In this document: in pieces, positions 23,964 through 33,116 of the stretch
How positions within the stretch are numbered: position 1 is the stretch's first letter
Layout: each line of letters begins with the position of its first letter
DNA from: Rhodococcoides corynebacterioides NBRC 14404
Lineage (GTDB): Bacteria > Actinomycetota > Actinomycetes > Mycobacteriales > Mycobacteriaceae
Reading direction: 5' to 3'
Length of the DNA stretch: 64,000 bases
Assembly: GCF_001894765.1 (NCBI RefSeq)
Contig: NZ_BCWV01000002.1
Span: 248,001 to 312,000 of the forward strand
Notes under the pieces: model-generated
Database searches by the model: none
Told to the model about the DNA's origin: nothing
What the model saw: only the letters and a program-made list of their open reading frames with translations
Made by a program: the position numbers and the translations under genes

Positions 23964-26665
23964 CCGACCCGTTCGGCACGGCCGCGTTGCGTCGCGCCGT
24001 GCTGGACGCCTGGGCGGCGTCGCCGACGCGCCTGATCGAGGATGCGGCGGTCGAGCACGATCTGGTGGTCGGCGGCTACCGGGACCGCGCCGTCACCGAA
24101 CTGATCCAGAACGCGGCCGACGCCGCCCGCCGTGCCGACGTTCCCGGCCGGGTGGCGCTCCGGCTCGAGGGACCGACGCTGCACTGCACCAACGTCGGTG
24201 CGCCGCTGACCGTCTCGGGAGTGCGCGCGCTGTCGGCGCTGCGCGCCTCCGACAAGGGCGGCGGCGACGTCGGACGCTACGGGGTCGGGTTCACCGCCGT
24301 GCGCGCCCTGACCGCTCGGGTGGAGGTGCGCTCGCTCACCGGATCGATCGTCTTCGATACAGAAGCGACGCGTGGAGCGTTGCGCGAGAACGGGATCGAC
24401 GACGCGGTCCTCGCCGCACGCGGACTCGACGTGCCGATGTTCCGACTCCCGTGGCCGAGCGACGGGACACCGACCGCGGGGTGGGACACCGAGATCGTCC
24501 TCCACCACGTCGCCTACGCCGAGGCGGTCCTGGACACCGCGACGGCGGAGGCGGGTGACCTGCTCCTCGAACTGCCGACGATCGACCGGATCACCGTCGG
24601 GGACCACGACATCGGCCGCGTCGAGGCTGCCGGACCGGGCGCCTGGAGCACGGTCACGGTGGGGGAGCGGTCGTACCTTCGCGGCGTCGCACCGCACGCC
24701 ACCTGGTACCTCCCCGTGGGCGCGGACGGTGAGGTCCTCCCGGTCGAGACCGACGTCCTGCGCGCCCCGACCCGCTCCGACGAGGTCACCACGCTTCCCG
24801 CCGTCGTCGTCGCCGACGTGCCGATGCAACCGGACCGTCGCCGGGTCCTCCCCGGTGCCGATCCGGCGCCACTCGCCGACGGGTACGGAGCGTTGGTGGC
24901 GGACCTGCCGCCGGCGGCCCGTTACCTCGCCGTCCCTCGCCCCGCAGTCCCCGCGTCGGCCGTCGACGGCGTGCTCCGCGAGGCCCTGACGGCCGAGCTC
25001 ACCGAGACCGCCTGGGTTCCGGGTGTCGACGGTCGGTCGCATCCCCCTCGGGCGGTCACCGTCGTCGACCGCCTGACGGACGATCTCGCCGCGCTGCTCG
25101 CCGACGTGATCCCCGGTCTCGCCGAGCCCGCCGTGTCGGACGGCGACGCCGCGCGCACGCTCGCGCGTCTCGGTGCCCGCGTGCTGCGCCCGGCCGAGAC
25201 GGTCGAGACACTGTCGGGTCTCGCCCGTCCACCGTCGTGGTGGCGCTCGGTGTACGCCGCGTTCGACGCGCTGCTGCCCGGCAGCGAGGTCGCCGAGTGT
25301 GCCGCGATTCCGGTGCCGCTCACCGACGGCCGCACGGTCACCGGCCCCCGCACCGTCGTCGTCGCGGAGGAGCGGGTGGGAGCGGTGAGCTGGGCGCGAG
25401 TCGCCCACCCGGACGCCGTGCATCCTCTGCTGCGACGCCTGGGCGCAACCCCCGCGCGGGCCGTCGATCTGCTCGCGGACCCGGTTCTCGCCGAGCGGCT
25501 GGTCGATCCCGACGGTGTTCCCGACGCCCTGGTGGACGAGGTGCTCGCCGTGGCGAGCCTGGCGCCCGAACACACGACCGTCCCCGGTCTCGGCGAGCTC
25601 CCGCTGCGCGACGAGGCGGGCGCGGACCGTGCTGCGGACGAACTGCTGCTGCCCGACGCGCCCGTCCTGGCGGTGCTGAGCGAGGACCATCCGTTCGGCG
25701 TGGTCCATCCGGAGCTTCTCGCGCGGCACGGCGCACACGCCCTCCGGGTGGTGGGCGTCGGCACCACCTTCGGCACCGTCGTCGACGACACGCCGCTGGG
25801 CCCCGACCACGATCTCGACGACGAGGACGCCTGGTGGGACTCCGTCGACGGCGAGCCCGCCGACGTCGGGGCCGTTCGGGACCTGGAGTGGGTCGATCCC
25901 GACCGGTGGGCCGCAGCCCTCGATCTCCTGGTGGCCGACCCGACGCTCGCGCCGCTGCTGACGGACCGGAACGGCTACACCGCGTGGTGGCTCCGACGTC
26001 ACGCGGAGATCGACGGCACACCGCTCGGGTTGCTCCGCCGCCCCGACGACGACACCTTCGCGGGGGTCCTCGACGTCGCCCCGGCGCTGCGCGCCGTCAC
26101 CGTCCCCGCGCTGTGGGCCCGTGACCGCGTCGACGACGCCGTCACCGCCCGCGCCCTGCTCGCTCGCCTCGGCGACGCCGAGCGACCGGTGCGTCCGGGC
26201 GTCGTCGTGCGGACTTACGCCGCGCTGGGGGAGGCCGTTGCCGCGGACCGAGTCGACGTGCGGGACGTCGATCCCCCGGACGAGGTCCGCACCCTCGCCG
26301 GCCGGGTGGTGCGCGCCGACGACGTCACGGTGCTGGGCGGGTCGTCCTGGATCGCGGTGGTTCCGCCCGACCGCGCCGTTCCCGGTGGCGCGCATCCGGA
26401 CGAGGTCGCCGATCTGCTCGACCTCGACACCACCGCCGCTCTGACGGTGACCGTCCGGGGAGGCGGTGACGTCGTCGCCGTGGCCGACGATCCGATGCTG
26501 GCGGCGTACGCCGCCGCCGTGACCGACGCGCTGCCGTCCCTCGCCCTGCCGTCCGAGATCGTCGTTCACGACGACCTCGTGGTCACCGCATCGGGAATCG
26601 GGGAGCGCCGAGTGCCCTACTGGGTCGACCCCGACGGCACGGTGCACCTGGAGAGGATTCGATGA
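23960..26665 (+). CDS. Sacsin/Hsp90-like GHKL ATPase domain protein
   Basis: A 901-aa cytoplasmic protein. The first 250 residues carry a GHKL-type ATP-binding fold: the N-box ELIQNAADAARRAD near residue 50, ASDKGGGDVGRYGVGFTAV as the glycine-rich lid, and a further strand region. This matches the sacsin N-terminal (Hsp90-like) domain. The remaining 650 aa have no recognisable motif and are Asp/Val/Leu-rich. The GTG at 23960 overlaps the DUF3027 stop, and its own stop overlaps the PAP2 start, giving a compact three-gene operon. A chaperone-like role is only inferred. Confidence 0.85.
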   Translation: MTDPFGTAALRRAVLDAWAASPTRLIEDAAVEHDLVVGGYRDRAVTELIQNAADAARRADVPGRVALRLEGPTLHCTNVGAPLTVSGVRALSALRASDKGGGDVGRYGVGFTAVRALTARVEVRSLTGSIVFDTEATRGALRENGIDDAVLAARGLDVPMFRLPWPSDGTPTAGWDTEIVLHHVAYAEAVLDTATAEAGDLLLELPTIDRITVGDHDIGRVEAAGPGAWSTVTVGERSYLRGVAPHATWYLPVGADGEVLPVETDVLRAPTRSDEVTTLPAVVVADVPMQPDRRRVLPGADPAPLADGYGALVADLPPAARYLAVPRPAVPASAVDGVLREALTAELTETAWVPGVDGRSHPPRAVTVVDRLTDDLAALLADVIPGLAEPAVSDGDAARTLARLGARVLRPAETVETLSGLARPPSWWRSVYAAFDALLPGSEVAECAAIPVPLTDGRTVTGPRTVVVAEERVGAVSWARVAHPDAVHPLLRRLGATPARAVDLLADPVLAERLVDPDGVPDALVDEVLAVASLAPEHTTVPGLGELPLRDEAGADRAADELLLPDAPVLAVLSEDHPFGVVHPELLARHGAHALRVVGVGTTFGTVVDDTPLGPDHDLDDEDAWWDSVDGEPADVGAVRDLEWVDPDRWAAALDLLVADPTLAPLLTDRNGYTAWWLRRHAEIDGTPLGLLRRPDDDTFAGVLDVAPALRAVTVPALWARDRVDDAVTARALLARLGDAERPVRPGVVVRTYAALGEAVAADRVDVRDVDPPDEVRTLAGRVVRADDVTVLGGSSWIAVVPPDRAVPGGAHPDEVADLLDLDTTAALTVTVRGGGDVVAVADDPMLAAYAAAVTDALPSLALPSEIVVHDDLVVTASGIGERRVPYWVDPDGTVHLERIR

Positions 26666-27219
26666 CCGACGGCGTGACCGAGCTGGACTCCGCAGTGCTG
26701 AGCTGGATGGTCGACCACCGCACTCCGTGGGTGACCGACGTGATGACCGTCGTGACCACGGTCGGCAACACCGTGGGCGTCGCCGTCCTCACCGTCGTCC
26801 TCGCGGCGATCGCGTGGCGACGGGGGGAGCGCCGGGCGGCCCTCGCCACCCTCGCGGTGATGCTGCTCGGGTGGGGGCTGATGAACGGCGTCAAGTACGC
26901 CGTGCGCCGCGCCCGGCCGCCCGAGCCCTTGCGGCTGGTCGACCTGTCGACCTACTCGTTCCCGTCCGGCCACGCCATGATGTCGGCGATGGTGGCCGCC
27001 GTCGTGATCGTGCTGATCCTCCGCGGACTGCTCGGTGACGGGGCCCGGAAACGAGGAAGAGCAGCGGCCGCCGTGGTCACGGCGGCATCGCTGCTCATCG
27101 GTGTCTCGCGCCTCTATCTCGGCGCCCACTGGTGCACGGACGTGCTGGCCGGGTGGGCGCTCGGGGCGCTGTGGGGGACTCTCGCCCTCCGGCTGTCGCT
27201 CAGCGACGCTGTGCGATGA
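26662..27219 (+). CDS. PAP2-family phosphatase
   Basis: A 185-aa integral membrane phosphatase. All three phosphatase motifs are present: KYAVRRARPP, PSGH and SRLYLGAHWCTDV, with hydrophobic helices between them. Likely substrates are undecaprenyl pyrophosphate or phosphatidic-acid-type lipid phosphates on the outer face. The start overlaps the Hsp90-like gene's stop by 4 bp. The last 20 bp overlap a small convergent open frame. Confidence 0.93.
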   Translation: MTDGVTELDSAVLSWMVDHRTPWVTDVMTVVTTVGNTVGVAVLTVVLAAIAWRRGERRAALATLAVMLLGWGLMNGVKYAVRRARPPEPLRLVDLSTYSFPSGHAMMSAMVAAVVIVLILRGLLGDGARKRGRAAAAVVTAASLLIGVSRLYLGAHWCTDVLAGWALGALWGTLALRLSLSDAVR

Positions 27220-27346
27220 CGAGGAGCTCGTCCCGCATCGAGGGGCTGCCGACGGTGTTGGCGCGGGCGTAGAGATCGCGGAGCGCACGGACGTGGCGTC
27301 GGCGGTTGAGGAACGTTTCGATGTACTTCACTTCTGCTGACCTCAT
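27200..27346 (-). CDS. Possible small protein, 48 aa
   Basis: A 48-aa basic frame (MRSAEVKYIETFLNRRRHV, then RALRDLYARANTVG) starting at ATG 27346, with amphipathic helical character and no membrane segment. It overlaps the PAP2 3' end by 20 bp. There is no clear ribosome-binding site, so it would have to be leaderless. The balanced composition, unlike the Arg/Pro-rich shadows nearby, argues for a real gene, but the call is tentative. Confidence 0.5.
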   Translation of the reverse strand: MRSAEVKYIETFLNRRRHVRALRDLYARANTVGSPSMRDELLVIAQRR

Positions 27347-27494
27347 GTGTCGGTGTCGTGTGTGGTGGTGCCGGTTCGCTGCTCGGACCGACCAGTCCAT
27401 TCTGAATGTTTCCGGCAGGTTACTCAAGGCGCGCAGGGGTGAGTTCGCGCACGTCAGAGCATATTTTGCAGTGCCGCCGATCACATGAGGCCGG

Positions 27495-27758
27495 TCACAC
27501 CGGCGGAGGAACGAGCCCCTTCTGCGCGGTCCGGCGGCCGCGTCGAGCCGCCCGGCGCTGCAGGGCGAACATCCCGAAACCCAGGGCGCCCAACACCGTT
27601 CCCGCCCACGCTGTCGGGGCGATCGACCAGTCGGCCACGGTGGCCGCGACGGCCGTCGCGGCGAACGCCGCCGTGCCCCCGCCGATCACCGGCGCCGGGT
27701 CCGTCCACCGGGCGGGCATCGCGGGCGGAGGAGTGAGGCCGTCACCTGGTACCGACAC
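27495..27758 (-). CDS. DUF2530 membrane protein
   Basis: An 87-aa protein with two transmembrane helices (GGTAAFAATAVAATVADWS and TAWAGTVLGALGFGMFAL) and a basic tail RRAARRGRR. It matches the DUF2530 family found at this place in mycobacteria (Rv0879c). The start is a GTG at 27758, divergent from the NCS2 permease with 35 bp between starts. Function unknown. Confidence 0.8.
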   Translation of the reverse strand: MSVPGDGLTPPPAMPARWTDPAPVIGGGTAAFAATAVAATVADWSIAPTAWAGTVLGALGFGMFALQRRAARRGRRTAQKGLVPPPV

Positions 27759-27793
27759 GGCGGCAACGCTACTCGTGCCCTACTCTGCTCTCC

Positions 27794-29248
27794 ATGTCTC
27801 GAGCGACCTCCTTCGTCGATTCGTATTTCAAGATCACCGATCGAGGATCGTCGCTCTCGGCGGAGATCCGCGGCGGCGTCGTCACGTTCGTGGCGATGGC
27901 GTACATCGTGGTGCTCAATCCGCTGATCCTCGGCAGCTTCTCCGCCGACGACGCCGCGGCGAAGACCGACGTGCTCGGAAACATCCTTCCGGTGCCGCAG
28001 GTCGCGGCGGTGACCGCTCTGGTCGCCGGCGTCATGAGCATCCTGTTCGGTGTCATCGCGAACTATCCGTTCGCCATCGCCGCGGGCCTCGGCATCAACA
28101 CCTTGCTGGCCGTCACCATCGCGCCGCAGGTCACGTGGCCCGAGGCGATGGGCCTGGTGGTCATCGACGGCATCATCATCGTGATCCTGGCCCTCACCGG
28201 GTTTCGCACTGCGGTGTTCGAGGCCATTCCTCGCGAACTCAAGGCGGCCATCGCCGCCGGCATCGGCGCGTTCATCGCTCTCATCGGCCTGGTCGACGCA
28301 GGCTTCGTCCGCCGTATCCCCGACGCCGCCGGGACCACCGTGCCGGTGGGGCTCGGTATCGACGGGTCCATCGCGTCGTGGCCGACGGTGACGTTCGTCT
28401 TCGGCGTGCTGCTCATGGGCATCCTGGTGGCGCGCAAGGTGCGGGGCGGTCTGCTCATCGGCATCGTCGTCACCACCGTCGTCGCCGCGATCATCGAGGC
28501 CGTCACCGACACCGGCGCGTCGGCAGGGGTGAACCCCAAGGGATGGAACCTCAGCGTGCCGCAGCTGCCGGACGTGGTGATCGACCTGCCGGACCTGTCG
28601 CTGGTGGGCGAGGTCGACCTTCTCGGCGCGTTCACGCGCATCGGGGTGCTGGCCGCGAGCCTGCTGGTGTTCACGCTGGTGCTCGCCAACTTCTTCGACG
28701 CCATGGGCACGATGACCGGACTCGGCAAGGAAGCCGGTCTCACCGACGCGGACGGCACGTTGCCGGGTGTCGGCAAGGCCCTCGTCGTCGAGGGCGTCGG
28801 CGCGGTCGCGGGCGGTGCGGGATCGGCGTCGTCGAACACGGTCTTCGTCGAGTCGGCGTCGGGCATCGCGGAAGGGGCCCGCACGGGGCTGGCCAACGTG
28901 GTCACCGGCGTGCTGTTCCTCGCGGCCATGTTCCTCACGCCGCTCTACTCGGTGGTGCCGATCGAAGCGGCGGCGCCCGCGCTGGTCGTGGTGGGCGCGC
29001 TGATGATCGGGCAGGTCGCCGACATCGACTTCACGCAGTTCCACATCGCCCTGCCCGCGTTCCTCACGATCGTCGTCATGCCGTTCACGTACTCCATCGC
29101 CAACGGCATCGGCGTCGGTTTCGTCACCTGGGTGGTGCTCGCGATCGGGCGCGGGAAGATCCGCTCGGTGCACCCGCTCATGGCGATCGTCGCCGTGCTG
29201 TTCGCCCTGTACTTCGCCGTCGGGCCGATCCGCGACGCTCTGGCCTGA
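27794..29248 (+). CDS. NCS2-family purine/uracil permease (AzgA-like)
   Basis: A 484-aa permease with about twelve membrane segments. The N-terminal RGGVVTFVAMAYIVVLNP, the GLGINTLLA helix, the NFFDAMGTMTGLGKEAG loop and GSASSNTVFVESASGIAEGA are hallmarks of AzgA/PbuG-type adenine, guanine or hypoxanthine transporters. The precise base is unknown. No purine riboswitch is seen in the short upstream gap. It precedes the MarR gene by 21 bp and may be co-transcribed. Confidence 0.92.
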   Translation: MSRATSFVDSYFKITDRGSSLSAEIRGGVVTFVAMAYIVVLNPLILGSFSADDAAAKTDVLGNILPVPQVAAVTALVAGVMSILFGVIANYPFAIAAGLGINTLLAVTIAPQVTWPEAMGLVVIDGIIIVILALTGFRTAVFEAIPRELKAAIAAGIGAFIALIGLVDAGFVRRIPDAAGTTVPVGLGIDGSIASWPTVTFVFGVLLMGILVARKVRGGLLIGIVVTTVVAAIIEAVTDTGASAGVNPKGWNLSVPQLPDVVIDLPDLSLVGEVDLLGAFTRIGVLAASLLVFTLVLANFFDAMGTMTGLGKEAGLTDADGTLPGVGKALVVEGVGAVAGGAGSASSNTVFVESASGIAEGARTGLANVVTGVLFLAAMFLTPLYSVVPIEAAAPALVVVGALMIGQVADIDFTQFHIALPAFLTIVVMPFTYSIANGIGVGFVTWVVLAIGRGKIRSVHPLMAIVAVLFALYFAVGPIRDALA

Positions 29249-29269
29249 CCGTCCCGCTATTCTGTTGCG

Positions 29270-29698
29270 ATGCCTCAGGAACTGCGCCAATTGGCCGGCG
29301 ACCTCTCCCTGGCCGTGGTGCGCCTGACGCGTCACCTGCGGGGGCGTCGCACCAGTCAGGTGACCTTGACGCAGCTGTCCGCGCTCGCGACGCTCGGGCG
29401 GGAAGGGGCGATGACCCCCGGCACGCTCGCGGCGAAGGAACGGGTGCAGCCGCCGTCGATGACGCGGGTGGTGGCCTCGCTGGGCGAGCTGGGTCTGGTC
29501 GACCGCATACCCCACCCCACCGACGGTCGGCAGATCATCGTGTCGCTGTCCGATGCCGGTCGACAGGTCATCGAGGACGAGATCAACGCGCGTGAGGCCT
29601 GGCTCACCGAGCAACTGCGTGGACTCGACGCCGAACAGCTCGCGGCGGTGCGGCGGACGGTCGACATCATGTCGGCCATCGTCAACGAGTCGGAGTAA
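29270..29698 (+). CDS. MarR-family transcriptional regulator (Rv0880-like)
   Basis: A 142-aa winged-helix regulator: TPGTLAAKERVQPPSMTRVV recognition helix and the wing DGRQIIVSLSDAG. It corresponds to M. tuberculosis Rv0880. The MFS gene follows after 10 bp, an arrangement usual for regulators of drug or metabolite efflux. No obvious palindrome was found in the 21-bp upstream gap. Confidence 0.92.
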   Translation: MPQELRQLAGDLSLAVVRLTRHLRGRRTSQVTLTQLSALATLGREGAMTPGTLAAKERVQPPSMTRVVASLGELGLVDRIPHPTDGRQIIVSLSDAGRQVIEDEINAREAWLTEQLRGLDAEQLAAVRRTVDIMSAIVNESE

Positions 29699-29708
29699 TA
29701 TTTAGGGA

Positions 29709-31064
29709 GTGCAACGATCTCCGCGACTCCGCCTGCGTCGGGGATCGTCGGGGACCACCGACCGCCCGTCGCTCTTCGACGCGTTGCACACCCGGAACTA
29801 CCGCCTCTGGGCGTCGGGGCAGATCGTCTCGCTCATCGGGACGTGGATGCAGCGCATCGCGCAGGACTGGTTGGTCCTGACGCTGTCCGACGGCAACGCC
29901 ATCGCCGTCGGCATCGTGATGGCCCTGCAGTTCGGCCCCACCCTGGTGCTGTCCGTGTGGGGCGGCGTGCTGGCCGATCGCTACGACAAGCGTCGGCTGC
30001 TCATGGGTACCCAGGCCGCCGCTGCCGTGTTCGGTCTGGTGCTGGGTCTGCTCGACGTCGGCGGCGTGGTCGAACTCTGGCACGTCTACGTGCTCGCCCT
30101 GCTGCTCGGGTGCTCGTCCGCCGTCGACGCCCCGGTGCGCCAGTCCTTCACCATCGAGATGGTCGGACCGGACCGCCTGCCCAACGCCATCGGTCTGAAC
30201 TCGATGACGTTCAATCTCGCCCGCATCGTCGGCCCGGCCATCGCCGGCGTCGCCATCACCGCCGTCGGCACCGGGTGGGTCTTCCTGGCCAACGCGGTGT
30301 CCTTCGCCGCCGTCTTCGCCGGGCTCGCCGCCATGCGGACCGGCGAGCTCTTCCGCGTCGACCGCGCACCGCGACAGTCCGGTCAGGTGCGCGAGGGGTT
30401 CCGCTACGTCGCGAGCCGACGTGATCTGTGCGTGGTGCTCGCGACCGTGTCCGTCGTGTCGACGTTCGGCATCAACTTCCCCCTCGCGCTGTCGGTGATC
30501 ACCCGCAACACCTTCGGCCGCGGCGCCGACGCCTACGGGCTGCTCTCGACGGTGCTCGCCGTCGGAACGCTCATCGGCGCCACCCTCGCCGCGCGGCGAC
30601 GTGGCACGCCAGGACTCCGCCTCTTCGTCGCCTCGGCCATCGTGTTCGGCGTGTTCGAGACCGCGGCGGGGTTGGCCCCCGCCTTCTGGGCGGTGGCAAT
30701 CCTGCTGATCCCCGCGGGGTTGGTTCAGCTGACGTTCTCCACCGTGGCCATGAACATTTTGCAGGCGACCGTCCCGTCCGCCATGCGCGGACGGGTCATG
30801 GGCATCTACATGCTCTGCTTCCTCGGCGGCACCCCGATCGGCAGTCCCATCCTCGGATGGGCCGCGGACGTCCTCGATCCCCGCGCACCGCTGGTCCTCG
30901 GTGGCATCGTCTCCGTCGTCGCCGGCACCGTGGCGGCCGTCGTCGTCACCCGCGGGACGCGCGCGGCGGCGCCTGCTCCCACGGCTCCTCCTGCTCCGAC
31001 GGTCCGGACGTCAGGGGACCCGGTGACCGCACCGGATCAGAAGAACCAACCGATCTCCGGCTGA
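29709..31064 (+). CDS. MFS efflux transporter (DHA3/EntS-like)
   Basis: A 451-aa transporter with twelve membrane segments, motif A as WGGVLADRYDKRRLLMG and a conserved PAIAGVAI helix; the hydrophilic Ala/Pro-rich tail is probably cytoplasmic. The DHA3-type layout suggests export of drugs or siderophore-like compounds. The GTG at 29709 lies 10 bp after the MarR stop, implying control by that regulator. Its last 28 bp overlap the convergent acetyltransferase gene. Confidence 0.9.
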   Translation: MQRSPRLRLRRGSSGTTDRPSLFDALHTRNYRLWASGQIVSLIGTWMQRIAQDWLVLTLSDGNAIAVGIVMALQFGPTLVLSVWGGVLADRYDKRRLLMGTQAAAAVFGLVLGLLDVGGVVELWHVYVLALLLGCSSAVDAPVRQSFTIEMVGPDRLPNAIGLNSMTFNLARIVGPAIAGVAITAVGTGWVFLANAVSFAAVFAGLAAMRTGELFRVDRAPRQSGQVREGFRYVASRRDLCVVLATVSVVSTFGINFPLALSVITRNTFGRGADAYGLLSTVLAVGTLIGATLAARRRGTPGLRLFVASAIVFGVFETAAGLAPAFWAVAILLIPAGLVQLTFSTVAMNILQATVPSAMRGRVMGIYMLCFLGGTPIGSPILGWAADVLDPRAPLVLGGIVSVVAGTVAAVVVTRGTRAAAPAPTAPPAPTVRTSGDPVTAPDQKNQPISG

Positions 31065-32251
31065 CGCGGGGTTCCGAACGTCAGATCGAACTCGTGCAGC
31101 GCCCGCTCGCTGGTCGCCTGCACGCGGTTCGCCGCGGCGAACTGCCGCGCGCGGTGCGCCCCGAGATAGAGGCTGCCCAGTACCGACGAGGACAGGGTGA
31201 CGTCCGGCTCGCGGTCGGTGCGCACCACCTCGGCGTGACCGTCGCGCACGACCATGCGGAACACGCCGCCGGCGTGGAGGAACGGGTCCTTCACGGCCAC
31301 GGTGAGGTCCGTGTCCAGGGCGTACGTCCGCGCGGACAGGGCCGCCGGTACGTCCATCAGGCGCACCCAGAGACCGTCCTTCACCGATTGGACCTGCGGC
31401 ACCCGCCGATCGGTGAGCAGGGTCAGCAGCGGATCGCCGACCGGCAGGGTCACCTCGAACGTCTCCACCAGGTCGATGCCGCACAGCACCTGCCACAACG
31501 CCGAGCGGGCCTCGTCGGTCACGGCCCGGAAGTCGACGATGCGCGCGTCCTGCGCGCCCGCCGTCCCCACCCGGTAGCCACGTCGGAACGCCACGTAGCC
31601 GTCGGGATGGACCACGAAGAACAGCTTCGAGAACCCGCCGCGGGCGTTCTTGCGGTCCGCGAAGAAGCGCTGCCACCGGGTGGCGGGCATCGGCTGTGCG
31701 CCGGGCGTGCGTTGCTGCCAGCGTCGATGGATGTCGGGCAGCAGTTCGCGGGCCTGCTCGCTGGTCACCAGACGGGCGCCGACGGGCGGCGGGAGATCGG
31801 GGCGGAACGCGGCGAACCGGCGGTCGATCGAGTACGTGACGCCCTGCGTCGCCGGGCCGTATCCGAATCGCTCGTAGATGGTGGCCTCGCTGGCCGTGAG
31901 CACCGACAGCGGCTTGCCGGCCTGCTCGAATCGCTCGTGCTGCGCGGTGAACATCCGGCGCAGGATGCCGCGACGACGGTGGGTGGGCGCGACCGACACC
32001 CACGACACGCCCGTCGCGGGCAGCGTGGTGCCGCCGGGAACAGTCACGTCCATGGGGAAGTGCATGGTGACACCGACCGGCAGATCGCCGTCGCACGCCA
32101 GGAAGATCTCCGACGACGCGGTGAGCAGCTTGGTCTCCGCCATGTCCTCGCTGTTCTGGTGCTCGCCGAAGGCGTGTGCATCGAGCAGCGCGATGGCGTC
32201 CCAGTCGTCCTCGGTGGCCAGGCGGAGGGTGATCGCGTCGTCGGTAGTCAT
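31037..32251 (-). CDS. eis: Eis-like GNAT N-acetyltransferase
   Basis: A 404-aa protein of the Eis family, which acetylates amines such as aminoglycosides with acetyl-CoA. The N-terminal GNAT domain has the CoA loop VAPTHRRRGILRRMF, and SEATIYERFGYG contains the Tyr used as general acid in M. tuberculosis Eis. A second, non-catalytic GNAT region and an SCP2-like C-terminal domain follow, and the chain ends in aromatic residues (GWFF), as needed for the C-terminal carboxylate. Length equals Eis. The natural substrate is unknown. Confidence 0.9.
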   Translation of the reverse strand: MTTDDAITLRLATEDDWDAIALLDAHAFGEHQNSEDMAETKLLTASSEIFLACDGDLPVGVTMHFPMDVTVPGGTTLPATGVSWVSVAPTHRRRGILRRMFTAQHERFEQAGKPLSVLTASEATIYERFGYGPATQGVTYSIDRRFAAFRPDLPPPVGARLVTSEQARELLPDIHRRWQQRTPGAQPMPATRWQRFFADRKNARGGFSKLFFVVHPDGYVAFRRGYRVGTAGAQDARIVDFRAVTDEARSALWQVLCGIDLVETFEVTLPVGDPLLTLLTDRRVPQVQSVKDGLWVRLMDVPAALSARTYALDTDLTVAVKDPFLHAGGVFRMVVRDGHAEVVRTDREPDVTLSSSVLGSLYLGAHRARQFAAANRVQATSERALHEFDLTFGTPRQPEIGWFF

Positions 32252-32311
32252 CGAGACGGAACAGTATCGGGCGGACGCGGTCGGCGGGACGGGTGGTGGG
32301 ACAATACGGTC

Positions 32312-33115
32312 GTGGTCCACGTCGTCGACATCACCTCGCCCGCCGATCCCCGCCTCGACGACTTCCGGGATCTCAACTCCTCGGACCGGCGGCCGGACCT
32401 GCCCGGCGGCAAGGGGCTCGTCATCGCCGAGGGAGTGTTGGTGGTGCAGCGGCTCCTCGCGTCCCGCTTCGAGCCGATCTCGCTGCTCGGGGTGGACCGG
32501 CGGCTGACCGAACTGGCGGAGGATCTGGACGGTGTCGACGTGCCGTTCTATCGCACCACCGCCGAGGTCATGGCCGAGGCCGTCGGCTTCCACCTGAATC
32601 GGGGCGTGCTCGCCGCGGCGCATCGTCCGCCGCCACTGGACCTGGCGACCGTGCTCGACGGGGCGCGGACCGTGGCCGTGCTCGAGGGCGTCAACGATCA
32701 CGAGAACCTCGGATCGATGTTCCGGAACGCCGCGGGTCTCGGCGCCGACGCCGTGCTGTTCGGCGGAGCGACGGCGGATCCGTTGTACCGCAGGTCCGTT
32801 CGCGTCTCGATGGGTCACGTGCTGCGCGTGCCGTACGCCACCGTGCCGGACTGGCCGCGTGGTCTCGCGCAGGTGCGCGACGCCGGCTTCCAGTTGATCT
32901 CGCTGACGCCGAACCCGGAGGCCGTGCCGCTCGCGGAGGCCATGACGGGGGAGAAGGTGGCCCTGCTCCTCGGCGCGGAGGGACCCGGCCTGACCGAACA
33001 TGCCATGCGCGCCACCGACGTTCGGGCCCGCATCCCCATGGCGCCCGGAACGGACTCGCTCAACGTCGCGACCGCCGCGGCGATGGCGTTCTACGAGCGC
33101 GTGCGGACCGGGTAG
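32312..33115 (+). CDS. TrmH/SpoU-family RNA 2'-O-methyltransferase
   Basis: A 267-aa SPOUT methyltransferase. The SPOUT motifs are VLEGVNDHENLGSMFRNAAG (motif 1), LLLGAEGPGL (motif 2) and IPMAPGTDSLNVATAAAMA (motif 3), and the N-terminal region is a substrate-binding domain. It matches Rv0881. Target RNA not determined. The GTG at 32312 is used; a TrmH start further upstream is not supported. Convergent with the DUF6928-like gene, ends 1 nt apart. Confidence 0.92.
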   Translation: MVHVVDITSPADPRLDDFRDLNSSDRRPDLPGGKGLVIAEGVLVVQRLLASRFEPISLLGVDRRLTELAEDLDGVDVPFYRTTAEVMAEAVGFHLNRGVLAAAHRPPPLDLATVLDGARTVAVLEGVNDHENLGSMFRNAAGLGADAVLFGGATADPLYRRSVRVSMGHVLRVPYATVPDWPRGLAQVRDAGFQLISLTPNPEAVPLAEAMTGEKVALLLGAEGPGLTEHAMRATDVRARIPMAPGTDSLNVATAAAMAFYERVRTG

Positions 33116-33116
33116 G

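Noticed and set aside
23486..26647. A 1053-codon open frame on the minus strand, antisense to the DUF3027 and Hsp90-like genes
   Set aside because: Its translation is repetitive and rich in Arg, Gly, His and Asp with no domain, and the plus-strand frame has clear motifs and coupled start/stop overlaps. A shadow of high GC content.
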